A stretch of 64,000 nucleotides of DNA from an uncultured Kiritimatiellota bacterium (GCA_934635385.1 CAKTZI010000005.1:59137-123136), one strand, 5' to 3'; shown: positions 34,941 through 42,202, numbered from the stretch's first letter. Program-made: numbers and translations. The notes: generated by a model not told the origin, from the sequence alone.

Positions 34941-35839
34941 TCGGGGATGCCCCAGTTGACGCTCGTCTTTCCGTTGGGCACGGAAATCGTATGCGACGTT
35001 GCGGCTGCGTTCGGCGCATGTGTGCGAGATGCCTTTGCCGTGGGTGAGGTCTGGATCGGAGACTTCCTGCCTTGGCCATCTTCAAAATAGCGAATCGGCG
35101 CGAAGTCGTCGGCGTCGTCCGTGGCATCGCTTGACGCCTCCGTATCCGCCTCAATGCGATCCAGTTCGTCGAGAATCTGGTCAATGACTTCACGCGACGC
35201 ACGAGAAGGGGTCTTGCGAACCTCTTGCGTAGCCGGCCGCTTCGTCTCATAGAGTTCTGGGTAGTGCTTGCGGCGATAGGCTTCCAGCTCCTCTTCGCGC
35301 CGACGTTCCCTTTCCGCCGCCGCCTTTTCCTTCTCGGCAGCGAGCTGGGCCTTGAGGCGGCGGATCTCGAGTTCCTCGGCCGTGGGCTCTGGCGGCTTGG
35401 CCGCCTCGACCGCCTGTTGGGCCTTTTTCTCGGCTTCGGCCACGGCCTTGTCGGCCTGGGCTTGCGTCTCGGAAAGCTTCCGCTGCAAGTCCTCCAGCTT
35501 CGTCGTGAGCGTCAGAAGGGCCGTGTTGTCCTGAGGCGGCTGGACGACGACGGCCGATCCGGTCGGACGGTCTTTCATCGCGAATTCGATGAGCCGATCG
35601 TTGAGCTGCTGGTTGCGGCTGGAGACGCTGACGAGCAGCACCACGAAGATCGCGATGACGACGAGCATCAGCGCACCGAAGAAAACGCCCATGGCCAGCA
35701 GACGCTTGCGCGCCTTGGCCTGTTCGGCGTCGATGTACTGCTGAAACGCCTTGAGGACGGGAAAGTCGTCCAGCGCATCGCCTGAGCCATAGACGCTCAC
35801 GGCGCGGTTGTTGAACGTAGGATTGATTGGATTGCTCAT
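34937..35839 (-). CDS. Membrane-anchored coiled-coil protein of unknown function
   Basis: Not recognised. The 300-residue protein has one strong membrane helix at about 47-72 (AMGVFFGALMLVVIAIFVVL), then a long Ala/Glu/Lys-rich coiled coil at about 105-205 (QADKAVAEAEKKAQQAVEAA) and a disordered, acidic C-terminal part. The short N-terminus is cytoplasmic if the helix is a signal anchor. The start has an AGAGGT site. It begins 29 bases from the left dif copy and so is one of the two host neighbours of the chromosome-dimer resolution site. A cell-division or envelope role would suit the position but is not shown. Confidence 0.55.
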   Translation of the reverse strand: MSNPINPTFNNRAVSVYGSGDALDDFPVLKAFQQYIDAEQAKARKRLLAMGVFFGALMLVVIAIFVVLLVSVSSRNQQLNDRLIEFAMKDRPTGSAVVVQPPQDNTALLTLTTKLEDLQRKLSETQAQADKAVAEAEKKAQQAVEAAKPPEPTAEELEIRRLKAQLAAEKEKAAAERERRREEELEAYRRKHYPELYETKRPATQEVRKTPSRASREVIDQILDELDRIEADTEASSDATDDADDFAPIRYFEDGQGRKSPIQTSPTAKASRTHAPNAAATSHTISVPNGKTSVNWGIPD

Positions 35840-35857
35840 TTTACCTCTTTTTGAATC

Positions 35858-35895
35858 ATATGCGTCAGTGGCGCATAATCGGCGTTATGTCAATA
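35858..35895 (+). other. dif-like attachment site, left copy (attL)
   Basis: XerC-type arm GTGGCGCATAA (35868-35878), 6-base centre TCGGCG, and XerD-type arm TTATGTCAATA (35885-35895). E. coli dif has GGTGCGCATAA and TTATGTTAAAT in the same layout. A 33-base stretch (35858-35890) is repeated at 41081-41113 with two mismatches. Confidence 0.85.
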
Positions 35896-35922
35896 GTATA
35901 CCATAAATAAGGAGACTACGTA

Positions 35923-36042
35923 ATGAGTAAGCGAAGTAAACCCAATCAGCGCAAGGCGCACCGTAAGTTTACGGCTACCGCCATGAAGACCCATCCGAAG
36001 AATGTCGCCCCGAAGCCCATGCGTGGCGGCTATCGCATTTGA
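35923..36042 (+). CDS. Small basic DNA-binding protein (gokushovirus VP8 / J-like)
   Basis: A 39-residue, strongly basic peptide (MSKRSKPNQRKAHRKF start) ending in KPMRGGYRI. Small basic proteins with an RGG-x-R-hydrophobic end are typical of gokushoviruses and are thought to condense the packaged single-stranded DNA, like the J protein of phiX174. A GGAG site lies 7 bases upstream. It is the first gene after attL. Confidence 0.7.
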   Translation: MSKRSKPNQRKAHRKFTATAMKTHPKNVAPKPMRGGYRI

Positions 36043-36052
36043 AAGGCGTGTT

Positions 36053-36466
36053 ATGAAAGAGAAGGAAAATGTGAATCCCCCTGCTGTTGATGCAGTCGTG
36101 TCGAAGTTCAAGGCCCGTTTTGTCCGTGAGGAAAAGGCAAAGGCCGCGCGCCGCAAGGTGTTCGGCTATTGCTCCTCTAAAGGTGAGTTGACGGATAATC
36201 TTATTCTCTTGCCCGATTTTGACATTGAGGCTTGTAAGGCTTTCTTGAAGCGTCAAGTTTCGGAGATTTACAATCATTGTTTTTGTCTTGAATCTGATGG
36301 CGTTGCGTCTGTCGATAAGGAGCGTTTGGCTTTCATGGCTGATTTGTCCATTGCCTATCTTGGCGTTTTTCATTCTGACACTCTTCGTTTTAGCAATGAG
36401 CCGCATCCGCAGTGCCTTTTCCGCCTTGGCGATGTCTTTGACATGATGAAGGAGGTTCGGAAATGA
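36053..36466 (+). CDS. Phage protein of unknown function, possibly VP5-type nonstructural protein
   Basis: A 137-residue protein with no certain family. The end (SNEPHPQCLFRLGDVFDMMKE) has the shape of the C-terminus of gokushovirus nonstructural proteins (an acidic/proline stretch, then LxxLGxFD), and the position before VP3 fits VP5 of relatives. The ATG at 36053 follows an AAAGG site; a longer open frame to 36002 overlaps the VP8-like gene. Its TGA overlaps the VP3 ATG. Confidence 0.45.
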   Translation: MKEKENVNPPAVDAVVSKFKARFVREEKAKAARRKVFGYCSSKGELTDNLILLPDFDIEACKAFLKRQVSEIYNHCFCLESDGVASVDKERLAFMADLSIAYLGVFHSDTLRFSNEPHPQCLFRLGDVFDMMKEVRK

Positions 36467-36906
36467 AGTTCTTTACGTTGTACGCTCCGCCCCCGAAGCC
36501 CGTAAGTCCCCATGGTGGCGTGTCCCTCGTTGACGAGGCCGCTTTGAAGGATTGCGACATTAATACCATCATCAAGCGGTATAACGCTGGTGACCGCTCC
36601 GCCGTCCGTGAGGCTGCCTATTTCGGTGATGTCTCGGAAGTCGGTGACTTTGCACAGGCTCTTGCGACTGTGCAGAAAGCCCGCAAGGACTTTGAGGCCG
36701 TCCCTGCCGAAATTCGTGCTATGTTTGGCAACGACCCCTCGGTGATGATTGAGTGGCTGAAGGATTCCGCCCATGATGACGAGGCCGTTAGGCTCGGTCT
36801 TAAGGTTCGGACAACGCCCGACAAGTCACTGGAGGAGAAAATCGTTGATGGTGTCACCTCTGCGCTTGAAAAAGCGAATGAGGCGAAAACGGCTTCGTCC
36901 GTTTGA
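36463..36906 (+). CDS. VP3: Internal scaffolding protein VP3
   Basis: Guides capsid assembly and is removed from the mature particle. The 147-residue protein carries the conserved gokushovirus VP3 pattern: SLVDEAALKDCDINTIIKRY, then AYFGDVSEVGDFAQALATVQ, then FGNDPSVMIEWLKD. It overlaps the previous gene by an ATGA. A hairpin at 36941-36966 follows. Confidence 0.88.
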   Translation: MKFFTLYAPPPKPVSPHGGVSLVDEAALKDCDINTIIKRYNAGDRSAVREAAYFGDVSEVGDFAQALATVQKARKDFEAVPAEIRAMFGNDPSVMIEWLKDSAHDDEAVRLGLKVRTTPDKSLEEKIVDGVTSALEKANEAKTASSV

Positions 36907-36940
36907 GGTTGTGCCCTTACCACTTGATTACTATAAGCAC

Positions 36941-36966
36941 AACTGACACAAAAATGTGTGTCGGTT
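36941..36966 (+). promoter_or_regulatory. Hairpin between VP3 and the capsid genes
   Basis: AACTGACACA and TGTGTCGGTT pair over 10 positions (one G-U) around AAAATG. It has no T run, so it is not a simple terminator. It ends right before the GAAAGGAG site of the 36980 gene and could tune capsid expression or protect the mRNA end. Confidence 0.5.
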
Positions 36967-36979
36967 GAAAGGAGAAAAA

Positions 36980-37159
36980 ATGAATATCGTTAAAATGCTG
37001 TTTGGCAAGCGTGTGCTTACCGCTGTCGTGTCCGTTGTTTCGGCGATTGTCTGCGCCGTTTTAGCTGGATGCAAGTTGTATGTTGGCGAACTGGCCCTTA
37101 AAGAGGTCAATGCTGAAATCCTGTCCACCTACTGCAATACGAATGGAGTTGCGAAATGA
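36980..37159 (+). CDS. Small membrane or lipoprotein of the prophage, lysis candidate
   Basis: A 59-residue protein with a basic start (MNIVKMLFGKR), one hydrophobic segment (VLTAVVSVVSAIVCAVLAG) and a lipobox-like LAGC. It has a strong GAAAGGAG site and its stop overlaps the VP1 ATG. Microviruses need a lysis function and phiX174 uses a small membrane protein (E) that blocks cell-wall synthesis. The size, membrane segment and position make this a candidate, but no sequence motif proves it. Confidence 0.5.
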   Translation: MNIVKMLFGKRVLTAVVSVVSAIVCAVLAGCKLYVGELALKEVNAEILSTYCNTNGVAK

Positions 37160-38727
37160 AGTCCGTTATGTCCCATGATTTTGCCCGTGTTCCTCGGTCT
37201 GAAATACAGGTGTCCACCTTTGACCGTTCGCACGGTCTGAAGACTGCTTTTGATTCGGGCTATCTCGTTCCGATTTTCATTGACGAGGTTATTCCGGGCG
37301 ATACGTTCAAGTTGCGCGCCTCGATGCTTGCGAAGATGCTTTCTCCGCTCGTGTCCGCTCCGATGGATAATATTTTCCTTGACACGCAATGGTTCTATGT
37401 GCCGTCCCGTCTGCTGTGGAACAACTTCACGCGCATGATGGGCGAACGCCCGAACCCTGGTGACTCTATTGATTACCTGTGCCCCCAGTTGGATGCAGGT
37501 TCTGAAGGTTTTGCCGTTGGTTCTCTCGCCGATTATTTCGGTATTCCTACAGGTGTCCCGAATCTTAAGGTGAACGCACTCCCGTTCCGTGCCTATGCCA
37601 AGATTTGGGATGACTGGTACAGGTGCGAGTATCTGCAGAATTGCATCATCAACGAGTATGATGACCTCGGAGACGCAAACCCCAACAAGATTGAGTGGAA
37701 CAAGTTGCTGAAGCGCGGCAAGCGTCACGATTACTTTACGTCGGCTCTGCCTTGGCCTCAACTCGGTGAAGGTGTCGAGTTGCCGCTCGGTGGTCTTGCT
37801 CCTCTTGTTGCGACTGGTGAAACTGTTAGTATTCGTGTCGGAAATGTTGGTGGAAATACTTCTGTGAATACTCCTGTTTATACTACTGGTTCTAATTTGA
37901 GGGTAGAGGATAGTACTTCGGCTTCGGTAGTTAAGGCTTATGGTCTTGGCGCTGATTTGTCTTCCGCTACAGCCGCCACCATTAACTCTCTGCGTATGGC
38001 GTTCCAGTTGCAACGCATGATGGAGAAGGATGCGCGCGGCGGCTCGGCGCGCTACGTTGAGATTATCCGTCAGCACTTCAATACCATTTGTCCCGATGCG
38101 CGGCTTCAGCGTTCGGAGTATCTTGGCGGCTCGTCCCAGTTGATTAACATTCATCAGTTGGTGCAGACTTCCTCGACCGATTCCATTACTCCGCAGGGCA
38201 ACCGCGTGTCTAATGCGGATGCGTTCTCGCAAGTCGGTTGGACAAAGTCGTTTACGGAGCATGGCTATATCGTTGGTTTAGTGAATGTTCGTTGTGACCT
38301 CAACTATCAGCAGGGACTTAATCGCCTTTGGTCTCGCCGTGGTCGCTATGACTTTTATTGGCCTACTCTCGCTCATCTTGGTGAGCAGGCGATTCTCAAC
38401 AAGGAGATTTATGCGCAGGGTACTGCGGATGACGATAAGCCGTTTGGATATCAAGAGAGATACGCCGAATATCGGTATCACCCGTCCGTGATTACAGGTA
38501 AGATGCGCTCGACTGCGAGTGGCACTCTTGACGTTTGGCATTTTGCGCAGATGTTCGATTCGCTTCCTACGCTGTCGGCTGAGTTCATTGAGGACAATCC
38601 CCCGATTTCTCGTGCCTTGGCCGTTCAGACAGGAGAGCCGCAATTCCTGTTTGATGCCTATTTCGATTTGAAGTGTACTCGTCCGATGCCCGTGTACTCT
38701 GTTCCGGGTCTCATTGACCACTTCTAA
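37156..38727 (+). CDS. VP1: Major capsid protein VP1
   Basis: Builds the T=1 icosahedral shell. The 523-residue protein has the family hallmarks near the start (RSEIQVSTFDRSHGLKTAF, then IDEVIPGDTFKL, then PMDNIFLDTQWFYVPSRLLW) and the characteristic end (RPMPVYSVPGLIDHF). A Gly/Thr-rich variable stretch at about residues 225-260 probably forms the surface loop at the threefold axes that is specific to gokushoviruses. The length is normal. It is translationally coupled to the small membrane protein by ATGA, and a terminator follows. Confidence 0.97.
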   Translation: MKSVMSHDFARVPRSEIQVSTFDRSHGLKTAFDSGYLVPIFIDEVIPGDTFKLRASMLAKMLSPLVSAPMDNIFLDTQWFYVPSRLLWNNFTRMMGERPNPGDSIDYLCPQLDAGSEGFAVGSLADYFGIPTGVPNLKVNALPFRAYAKIWDDWYRCEYLQNCIINEYDDLGDANPNKIEWNKLLKRGKRHDYFTSALPWPQLGEGVELPLGGLAPLVATGETVSIRVGNVGGNTSVNTPVYTTGSNLRVEDSTSASVVKAYGLGADLSSATAATINSLRMAFQLQRMMEKDARGGSARYVEIIRQHFNTICPDARLQRSEYLGGSSQLINIHQLVQTSSTDSITPQGNRVSNADAFSQVGWTKSFTEHGYIVGLVNVRCDLNYQQGLNRLWSRRGRYDFYWPTLAHLGEQAILNKEIYAQGTADDDKPFGYQERYAEYRYHPSVITGKMRSTASGTLDVWHFAQMFDSLPTLSAEFIEDNPPISRALAVQTGEPQFLFDAYFDLKCTRPMPVYSVPGLIDHF

Positions 38728-38746
38728 AGTTGGCGCGGTTCAAATC

Positions 38747-38788
38747 CTCCAGCCTCTCCGCGATAACAAAAGGGCTGGAGTTTTTTTT
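38747..38788 (+). terminator. Rho-independent terminator after VP1
   Basis: CTCCAGCC (38747-38754) pairs with GGCTGGAG (38773-38780) and is followed by eight T. The loop is 18 bases. It separates the capsid gene from the 38817-40792 gene group. Confidence 0.75.
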
Positions 38789-38816
38789 AATATGTAAATG
38801 TAAAATAGAGGTTTTT

Positions 38817-38960
38817 ATGAGGCATGGTAAGAATTGGCGTACTCCGTTGAAGACTGGAAACAAGCGGATGCGCAAGGCTGTTTCTCGTGGTCTGTTCAAG
38901 GCCGCGGCACATTATAGTGATGCGTCGTCTAAACGGCGTATGAAGAGATGGTATAAGTGA
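38817..38960 (+). CDS. Second small basic protein of the prophage
   Basis: A 47-residue, very basic peptide (RHGKNWRTPLKTGNKRMRK to the end MKRWYK), without acidic stretches. It is unlike the VP8-like protein at 35923 in sequence but similar in size and charge. It may bind DNA in the particle or help replication. It has a weak GAGG site and lies 15 bases before VP2. Confidence 0.6.
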   Translation: MRHGKNWRTPLKTGNKRMRKAVSRGLFKAAAHYSDASSKRRMKRWYK

Positions 38961-38975
38961 AAGTGAGGTTTTGAG

Positions 38976-39710
38976 ATGGGTTTTTGGTCTTCTTTGGCTG
39001 GTTCGGCTGGCTCTGGTATTGGTAGCGGTTTGACTACGGGTATTAATAGTTGGTTTCGTGGTTTGGACCGTGATTTGTTGGGCGGTTCGCTTGGTATTGA
39101 TAAGTACAATTCGTATTATTTGAAAAAGGATACTTATGATTCCGCTTTTGCGAATGCTCGAGCTTCTGCCGATGCGTATAATAAGTTTTATCCACAAGCT
39201 GTCAAGACGCAACGTGCCGCTTTGGAAGGTGCGGGCTATAATCCGTTGTTGGCCGTGATGCAAGGTGGTGCGTTGCCTAGCATGAGCGCGTATAGTGGTA
39301 GTGCTATCCCCCAATCTTCGGGTAGTGGTGGCGATTATGTGTCTGACAAGGTTCGTAAGGAGCAAGGTAAGTTGGCAGAAAAGCAGACCGAGGCGGCTGG
39401 CGTGGAGTTAGAGGCTTCGCGCGCTGAATCAGAGGCTCGTATTTTGGAAGCGGAGAACGATAGGGATGAGGCCTCGGCTAAACAAATGGCTTTGCACGGG
39501 ATGGAGGTTCAGGGAATGAGTCCCGCTATGGATAAAATTCGTTCCAATTATCTTCGTTCTTTGGAGAGTGAAGGTTATACGGATTCTTTTGGACATAAAC
39601 TCTTTGAGGATATTCGTTCTTTGGTTCCGTTTCTGCCCTCGGCTGAATTCGGTTCGTCTGCGAAGTTTCGCGGTCGGTCGCGTTCTTGGCGTGTAGGTTT
39701 TGGTCGATGA
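38976..39710 (+). CDS. VP2: DNA pilot / minor spike protein VP2
   Basis: Delivers the viral DNA into the cell. The 244-residue protein starts with a Gly/Ser-rich membrane-like segment (SSLAGSAGSGIGSGLTTG), has the gokushovirus motif RAALEGAGYNPLLAV at about residues 83-97, and a long Ala/Glu coiled coil (about 130-170, EKQTEAAGVELEASRAESEA), as expected for a pilot protein that forms a DNA tube. Its TGA overlaps the ATG of VP4. Confidence 0.9.
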   Translation: MGFWSSLAGSAGSGIGSGLTTGINSWFRGLDRDLLGGSLGIDKYNSYYLKKDTYDSAFANARASADAYNKFYPQAVKTQRAALEGAGYNPLLAVMQGGALPSMSAYSGSAIPQSSGSGGDYVSDKVRKEQGKLAEKQTEAAGVELEASRAESEARILEAENDRDEASAKQMALHGMEVQGMSPAMDKIRSNYLRSLESEGYTDSFGHKLFEDIRSLVPFLPSAEFGSSAKFRGRSRSWRVGFGR

Positions 39711-40792
39711 AAGCGACTTGTCTTCATCCTACTCACGCATGGCTTTGTGGCCTCATTCGTTCGAAGCAAGATGGTGTGTTGTCCCAACATATGGTTTTCA
39801 ATGAGCGTGAGGCCCGCCAGTACTTTGCTGCTTGCTATGGTCGTGAGTCCAGTAAGGAGATGCAACGTCATGAGGTGCTGTTGCCCTGTGGCCGTTGCGC
39901 CGCCTGTGTCATTCGGATTCGCAAGGAGATGACTACGCGGTTGTATCATGAATCATTGTGCTATGATGATGAGCATTGTTGTTTCATCACCTTGACGTAT
40001 GATGATTGCAGTGTGCCCGTCACGGATGAAGAGCCGTTGAATGGCGAAGTTCCGAAAGAGGTCGATAGAGGTGCTGGCGTTCTTCCTCTTCAGACTTTGC
40101 TTGTCTCCGATGTGCAGAAGTTCATGAAGCGGTTGCGCCGTCATTTGGAGTATCAGCCTAAATCTTTGAAGAAGCGTATTGGTCGCGATCATGTGACTAC
40201 GCCCATTCGCTATTTTGTTTGTGGTGAGTATGGTTCTAAATTCCGCCGTCCTCATTATCACCTCATCATATTCGGTTGGAAACCTTCCGACCTTGTGCCT
40301 TGGCAGTCGCGCGGCGGACATATGATATACAGGTCTGCGCAGATAGAGAAACTTTGGAAGTTCGGTTTTTCAACTGTCGCGCCAGTCATGGGCGGCGTTG
40401 CCGCGTATTGCGCTAAATACGTCACGAAAAAGTTTGCGCGTCTCAATGACGAATGGCAGTTTAAGGATTGTGTCTTCCCCGAGTTCTCTCTCCAGTCTAC
40501 GCGCCATGGCGGTATCGGCGCGCCGTGGTATGATGCCAACTTTGAGCAAATGCTGTTTAAAGGATATGCAGAAGTGAAGATAGGTTCTAACTATGTCAAG
40601 CAGTCTGTGCCGCGCTATTACTGGCGTCGTACCCGTCAAAAGCATTTGTGCCTTTGGTTGCAGTTGCGAGATGAGAAGGTTCGTTTTGCCGAAAGTCAGC
40701 CGCATGAGTTGACAGGCTATGAGGCTCTGTTGCGCAAGTGTGAGTGCTATGTCTCTAAAGAGAAAGTGAATGAGCAAAGTGAGTTGTTCTAG
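39707..40792 (+). CDS. VP4: Replication initiation protein VP4 (HUH endonuclease)
   Basis: Nicks the double-stranded form to start rolling-circle replication. The 361-residue protein shows the family motifs: cysteine block CGRCAACVIRIRKEM (61-75), motif I FITLTYDD (93-100), the HUH metal-binding motif RPHYHLIIFG (181-190) and the tyrosine motif YCAKYVTKK (234-242) with the nicking Tyr. The ATG at 39707 overlaps the VP2 stop (ATGA); a longer in-frame start at 39686 is unlikely. An alternating GC tract follows directly. Confidence 0.95.
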   Translation: MKATCLHPTHAWLCGLIRSKQDGVLSQHMVFNEREARQYFAACYGRESSKEMQRHEVLLPCGRCAACVIRIRKEMTTRLYHESLCYDDEHCCFITLTYDDCSVPVTDEEPLNGEVPKEVDRGAGVLPLQTLLVSDVQKFMKRLRRHLEYQPKSLKKRIGRDHVTTPIRYFVCGEYGSKFRRPHYHLIIFGWKPSDLVPWQSRGGHMIYRSAQIEKLWKFGFSTVAPVMGGVAAYCAKYVTKKFARLNDEWQFKDCVFPEFSLQSTRHGGIGAPWYDANFEQMLFKGYAEVKIGSNYVKQSVPRYYWRRTRQKHLCLWLQLRDEKVRFAESQPHELTGYEALLRKCECYVSKEKVNEQSELF

Positions 40793-40800
40793 TTTAGTTC

Positions 40801-40855
40801 GCGCGTGGGCGCGCGCGCGCGCGTTGCGCGTGTGTGTGCGCCCGTGCGCGTCTGC
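40801..40855 (+). repeat. Alternating purine-pyrimidine GC tract
   Basis: About 55 bases just after VP4 consist almost only of GC/GT alternation, unlike any other part of the AT-richer phage genome. Such tracts can adopt Z-DNA or hairpins. The tract could mark a replication origin or packaging structure; the nick site itself cannot be named. Confidence 0.6.
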
Positions 40856-40866
40856 GCTAAATATGC

Positions 40867-40992
40867 TATAATGTGCGCATGAAAAAATTCATGATGTTCT
40901 GCATTGGTTGTTTCTTTCTCCTTATGTGTGTTCCCATCCTTGTCGGCATCGGCTTGGCCGTCTATGCGTTGTTCATTGAAAAAGTTTTATAA
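40867..40992 (+). CDS. 37-residue single-span membrane protein of the prophage
   Basis: From the ATG at 40879 a short ORF reads MKKFMMFCIGCFFLLMCVPI and continues hydrophobic (VGIGLAVYALF) to the end. A perfect TATAAT (40867-40872, included in this span) lies six bases before the ATG, so the gene may be transcribed alone without a leader. It is the last gene before attR and could be a lysis protein or a lysogen-expressed protein. No homologue is recognised. Confidence 0.5.
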   Translation, partial: YNVRMKKFMMFCIGCFFLLMCVPILVGIGLAVYALFIEKVL

Positions 40993-41056
40993 TGCTGTCT
41001 GAAGCGCATTAGCCGCATCAAATTGCAATGCGTCCCGTGTCAATTGTCCTCGGTTG

Positions 41057-41074
41057 ACGGGCGCGCCCGTTTTT
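41057..41074 (+). terminator. GC palindrome with T run before attR
   Basis: ACGGGCGCGCCCGT is a perfect palindrome (41057-41070) followed by TTTT. It would end transcription before the attachment site, isolating phage and host units. Confidence 0.6.
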
Positions 41075-41080
41075 GCTATT

Positions 41081-41118
41081 ATATGCGCCAGTGACGCATA
41101 ATCGGCGTTATGTAAACT
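41081..41118 (+). other. dif-like attachment site, right copy (attR)
   Basis: XerC-type arm GTGACGCATAA (41091-41101), centre TCGGCG, XerD-type arm TTATGTAAACT (41108-41118). The centre is identical to the left copy, as required for Xer strand exchange. It ends five bases before the stop codon of the next host gene. Confidence 0.85.
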
Positions 41119-41122
41119 AGGA

Positions 41123-42166
41123 TTATTTTCGCTCAAAGACGTACCAGTTGACGATTTTCGCGTCCTTCAGCTTCTGCATGGCCGCGTACAGCCGTTCGAG
41201 CCTGGTTTCGTCCGTCGCGTAGATGAAGCACGTGTCTGTGCGCGGATGCTGTCGCGCCTCGTCAAACGGAATCTCGCGTGGTGTCAGCTTCGGATCGTTC
41301 CCCTCGACCGTCCAGTCCTCTTCAATGAAGACGAGCGTGTCGGCCTTGTCGCCGACCGTCAGCTCGAACGGCTGCGTCAGGCGCTGCTGCCGGTCACGCC
41401 AGTTGACGGACGGCAGAAACGCCCGATAGAAAAGCCGCCCCTCGGCGCGCCCGTTCACCTTGACGCGCACGGAATCGACGAGCGTAAGCGCCTGGGCGAT
41501 CTGCCTGGCCTCGGCGACCGTGAGAGCCGGATCGAAGTTCGCCAACACGGAGACTTCGCCCTTTTCGGCGGCGGCCTTGATCTTCAGCAGTTCTCGCGTC
41601 CCCAATTCCGGCGCAAAGGTCACGTCAAGCGACGCGGGCCTTGACGCTTCGTCCCACGTGAGAACGAACGTCCGGCGCTCGCCCTTTTTCAGCGTCACCT
41701 TCGCCGTGTGCGCACCATAGACGTCGCCTTGCGGATAGATTCCGTTGTAGACGATGGGCGCCTGCGCGAGCGAATAGAGCGCACAGAAGGCAAGCGGCAT
41801 GTCGTCGTTCGCGACGACAGCCCCCTTCTCGTTCCGTGTGCCGCCCGTGTAAACGAAATCCGCAGGCTTGATTCCGTCGGGCCATGTCGTCTCGATGAAT
41901 TCGGACATTTTCGGCGTGAAGTCCACGCGGCAGCCGACGGGCCAGAGGATGCAGTCGCGAATCGCCGTGGCGCGTCCCGTCGGAAGCCCGGCCTTCTCCA
42001 GTCGTGCGCAGAGGTCGCCGACCGACTCGTCCAGAAGGAACATCGTCTCGTAATCGCGGTCGGTATCCTTTCCGGCGAAGAGAAATTCAATCGGAGTCCC
42101 CTTCTCCACGCCCGTGGCGGTCGCGGTGAAGGAAAGTGAAGCAGCTAACAGTATCGACGAAATCAT
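41123..42166 (-). CDS. Secreted protein of unknown function (YdjY-like region possible)
   Basis: A 347-residue protein with a signal peptide (MISSILLAASLSFTATATG). It has two alpha/beta-like parts: residues about 20-160 with the block ALYSLAQAPIVYNGIYPQGD, and a C-terminal half with conserved-looking TDTCFIYATDETRLERLYAA. The first part resembles YdjY-type secreted domains; I cannot assign a role. Its TAA touches attR, and before integration it would have been directly upstream of the coiled-coil membrane gene at 34937. A TGA-TATAAT box (42182-42177) lies ten bases before the ATG. Confidence 0.5.
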   Translation of the reverse strand: MISSILLAASLSFTATATGVEKGTPIEFLFAGKDTDRDYETMFLLDESVGDLCARLEKAGLPTGRATAIRDCILWPVGCRVDFTPKMSEFIETTWPDGIKPADFVYTGGTRNEKGAVVANDDMPLAFCALYSLAQAPIVYNGIYPQGDVYGAHTAKVTLKKGERRTFVLTWDEASRPASLDVTFAPELGTRELLKIKAAAEKGEVSVLANFDPALTVAEARQIAQALTLVDSVRVKVNGRAEGRLFYRAFLPSVNWRDRQQRLTQPFELTVGDKADTLVFIEEDWTVEGNDPKLTPREIPFDEARQHPRTDTCFIYATDETRLERLYAAMQKLKDAKIVNWYVFERK

Positions 42167-42202
42167 GTTGCCTGTGATTATATCAAAGGCACGGCGCGTT
42201 CG

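Larger units (their letters stand above)
35879..41107 (+). mobile_element. Gokushovirus (Microviridae) prophage integrated at dif
   Basis: A 5.2-kb segment with visibly lower GC than its surroundings and all genes on the plus strand, bounded by two dif-like sites 5223 bases apart. It encodes the full gokushovirus core: VP8-like basic protein, a small nonstructural protein, VP3 scaffold, VP1 capsid, VP2 pilot protein and VP4 replication initiator, each open and coupled to its neighbour. It also has two small membrane proteins and an extra basic protein. There is no integrase, which fits use of host XerC/XerD. The size is typical of free microvirus genomes. All genes look intact, so it may be inducible. 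Confidence 0.93.

Noticed and set aside
38730..38765. tRNA-like string GGTTCAAATCC downstream of VP1
   Set aside because: It resembles a T-loop, but the flanking bases do not pair as a T-stem or acceptor stem, and no anticodon arm is present upstream inside VP1. The adjacent hairpin with T run explains the region as a terminator.
35858..41118. Integrative plasmid or ssDNA element other than a phage
   Set aside because: The presence of VP1 capsid, VP3 scaffold and VP2 pilot proteins shows a virus.
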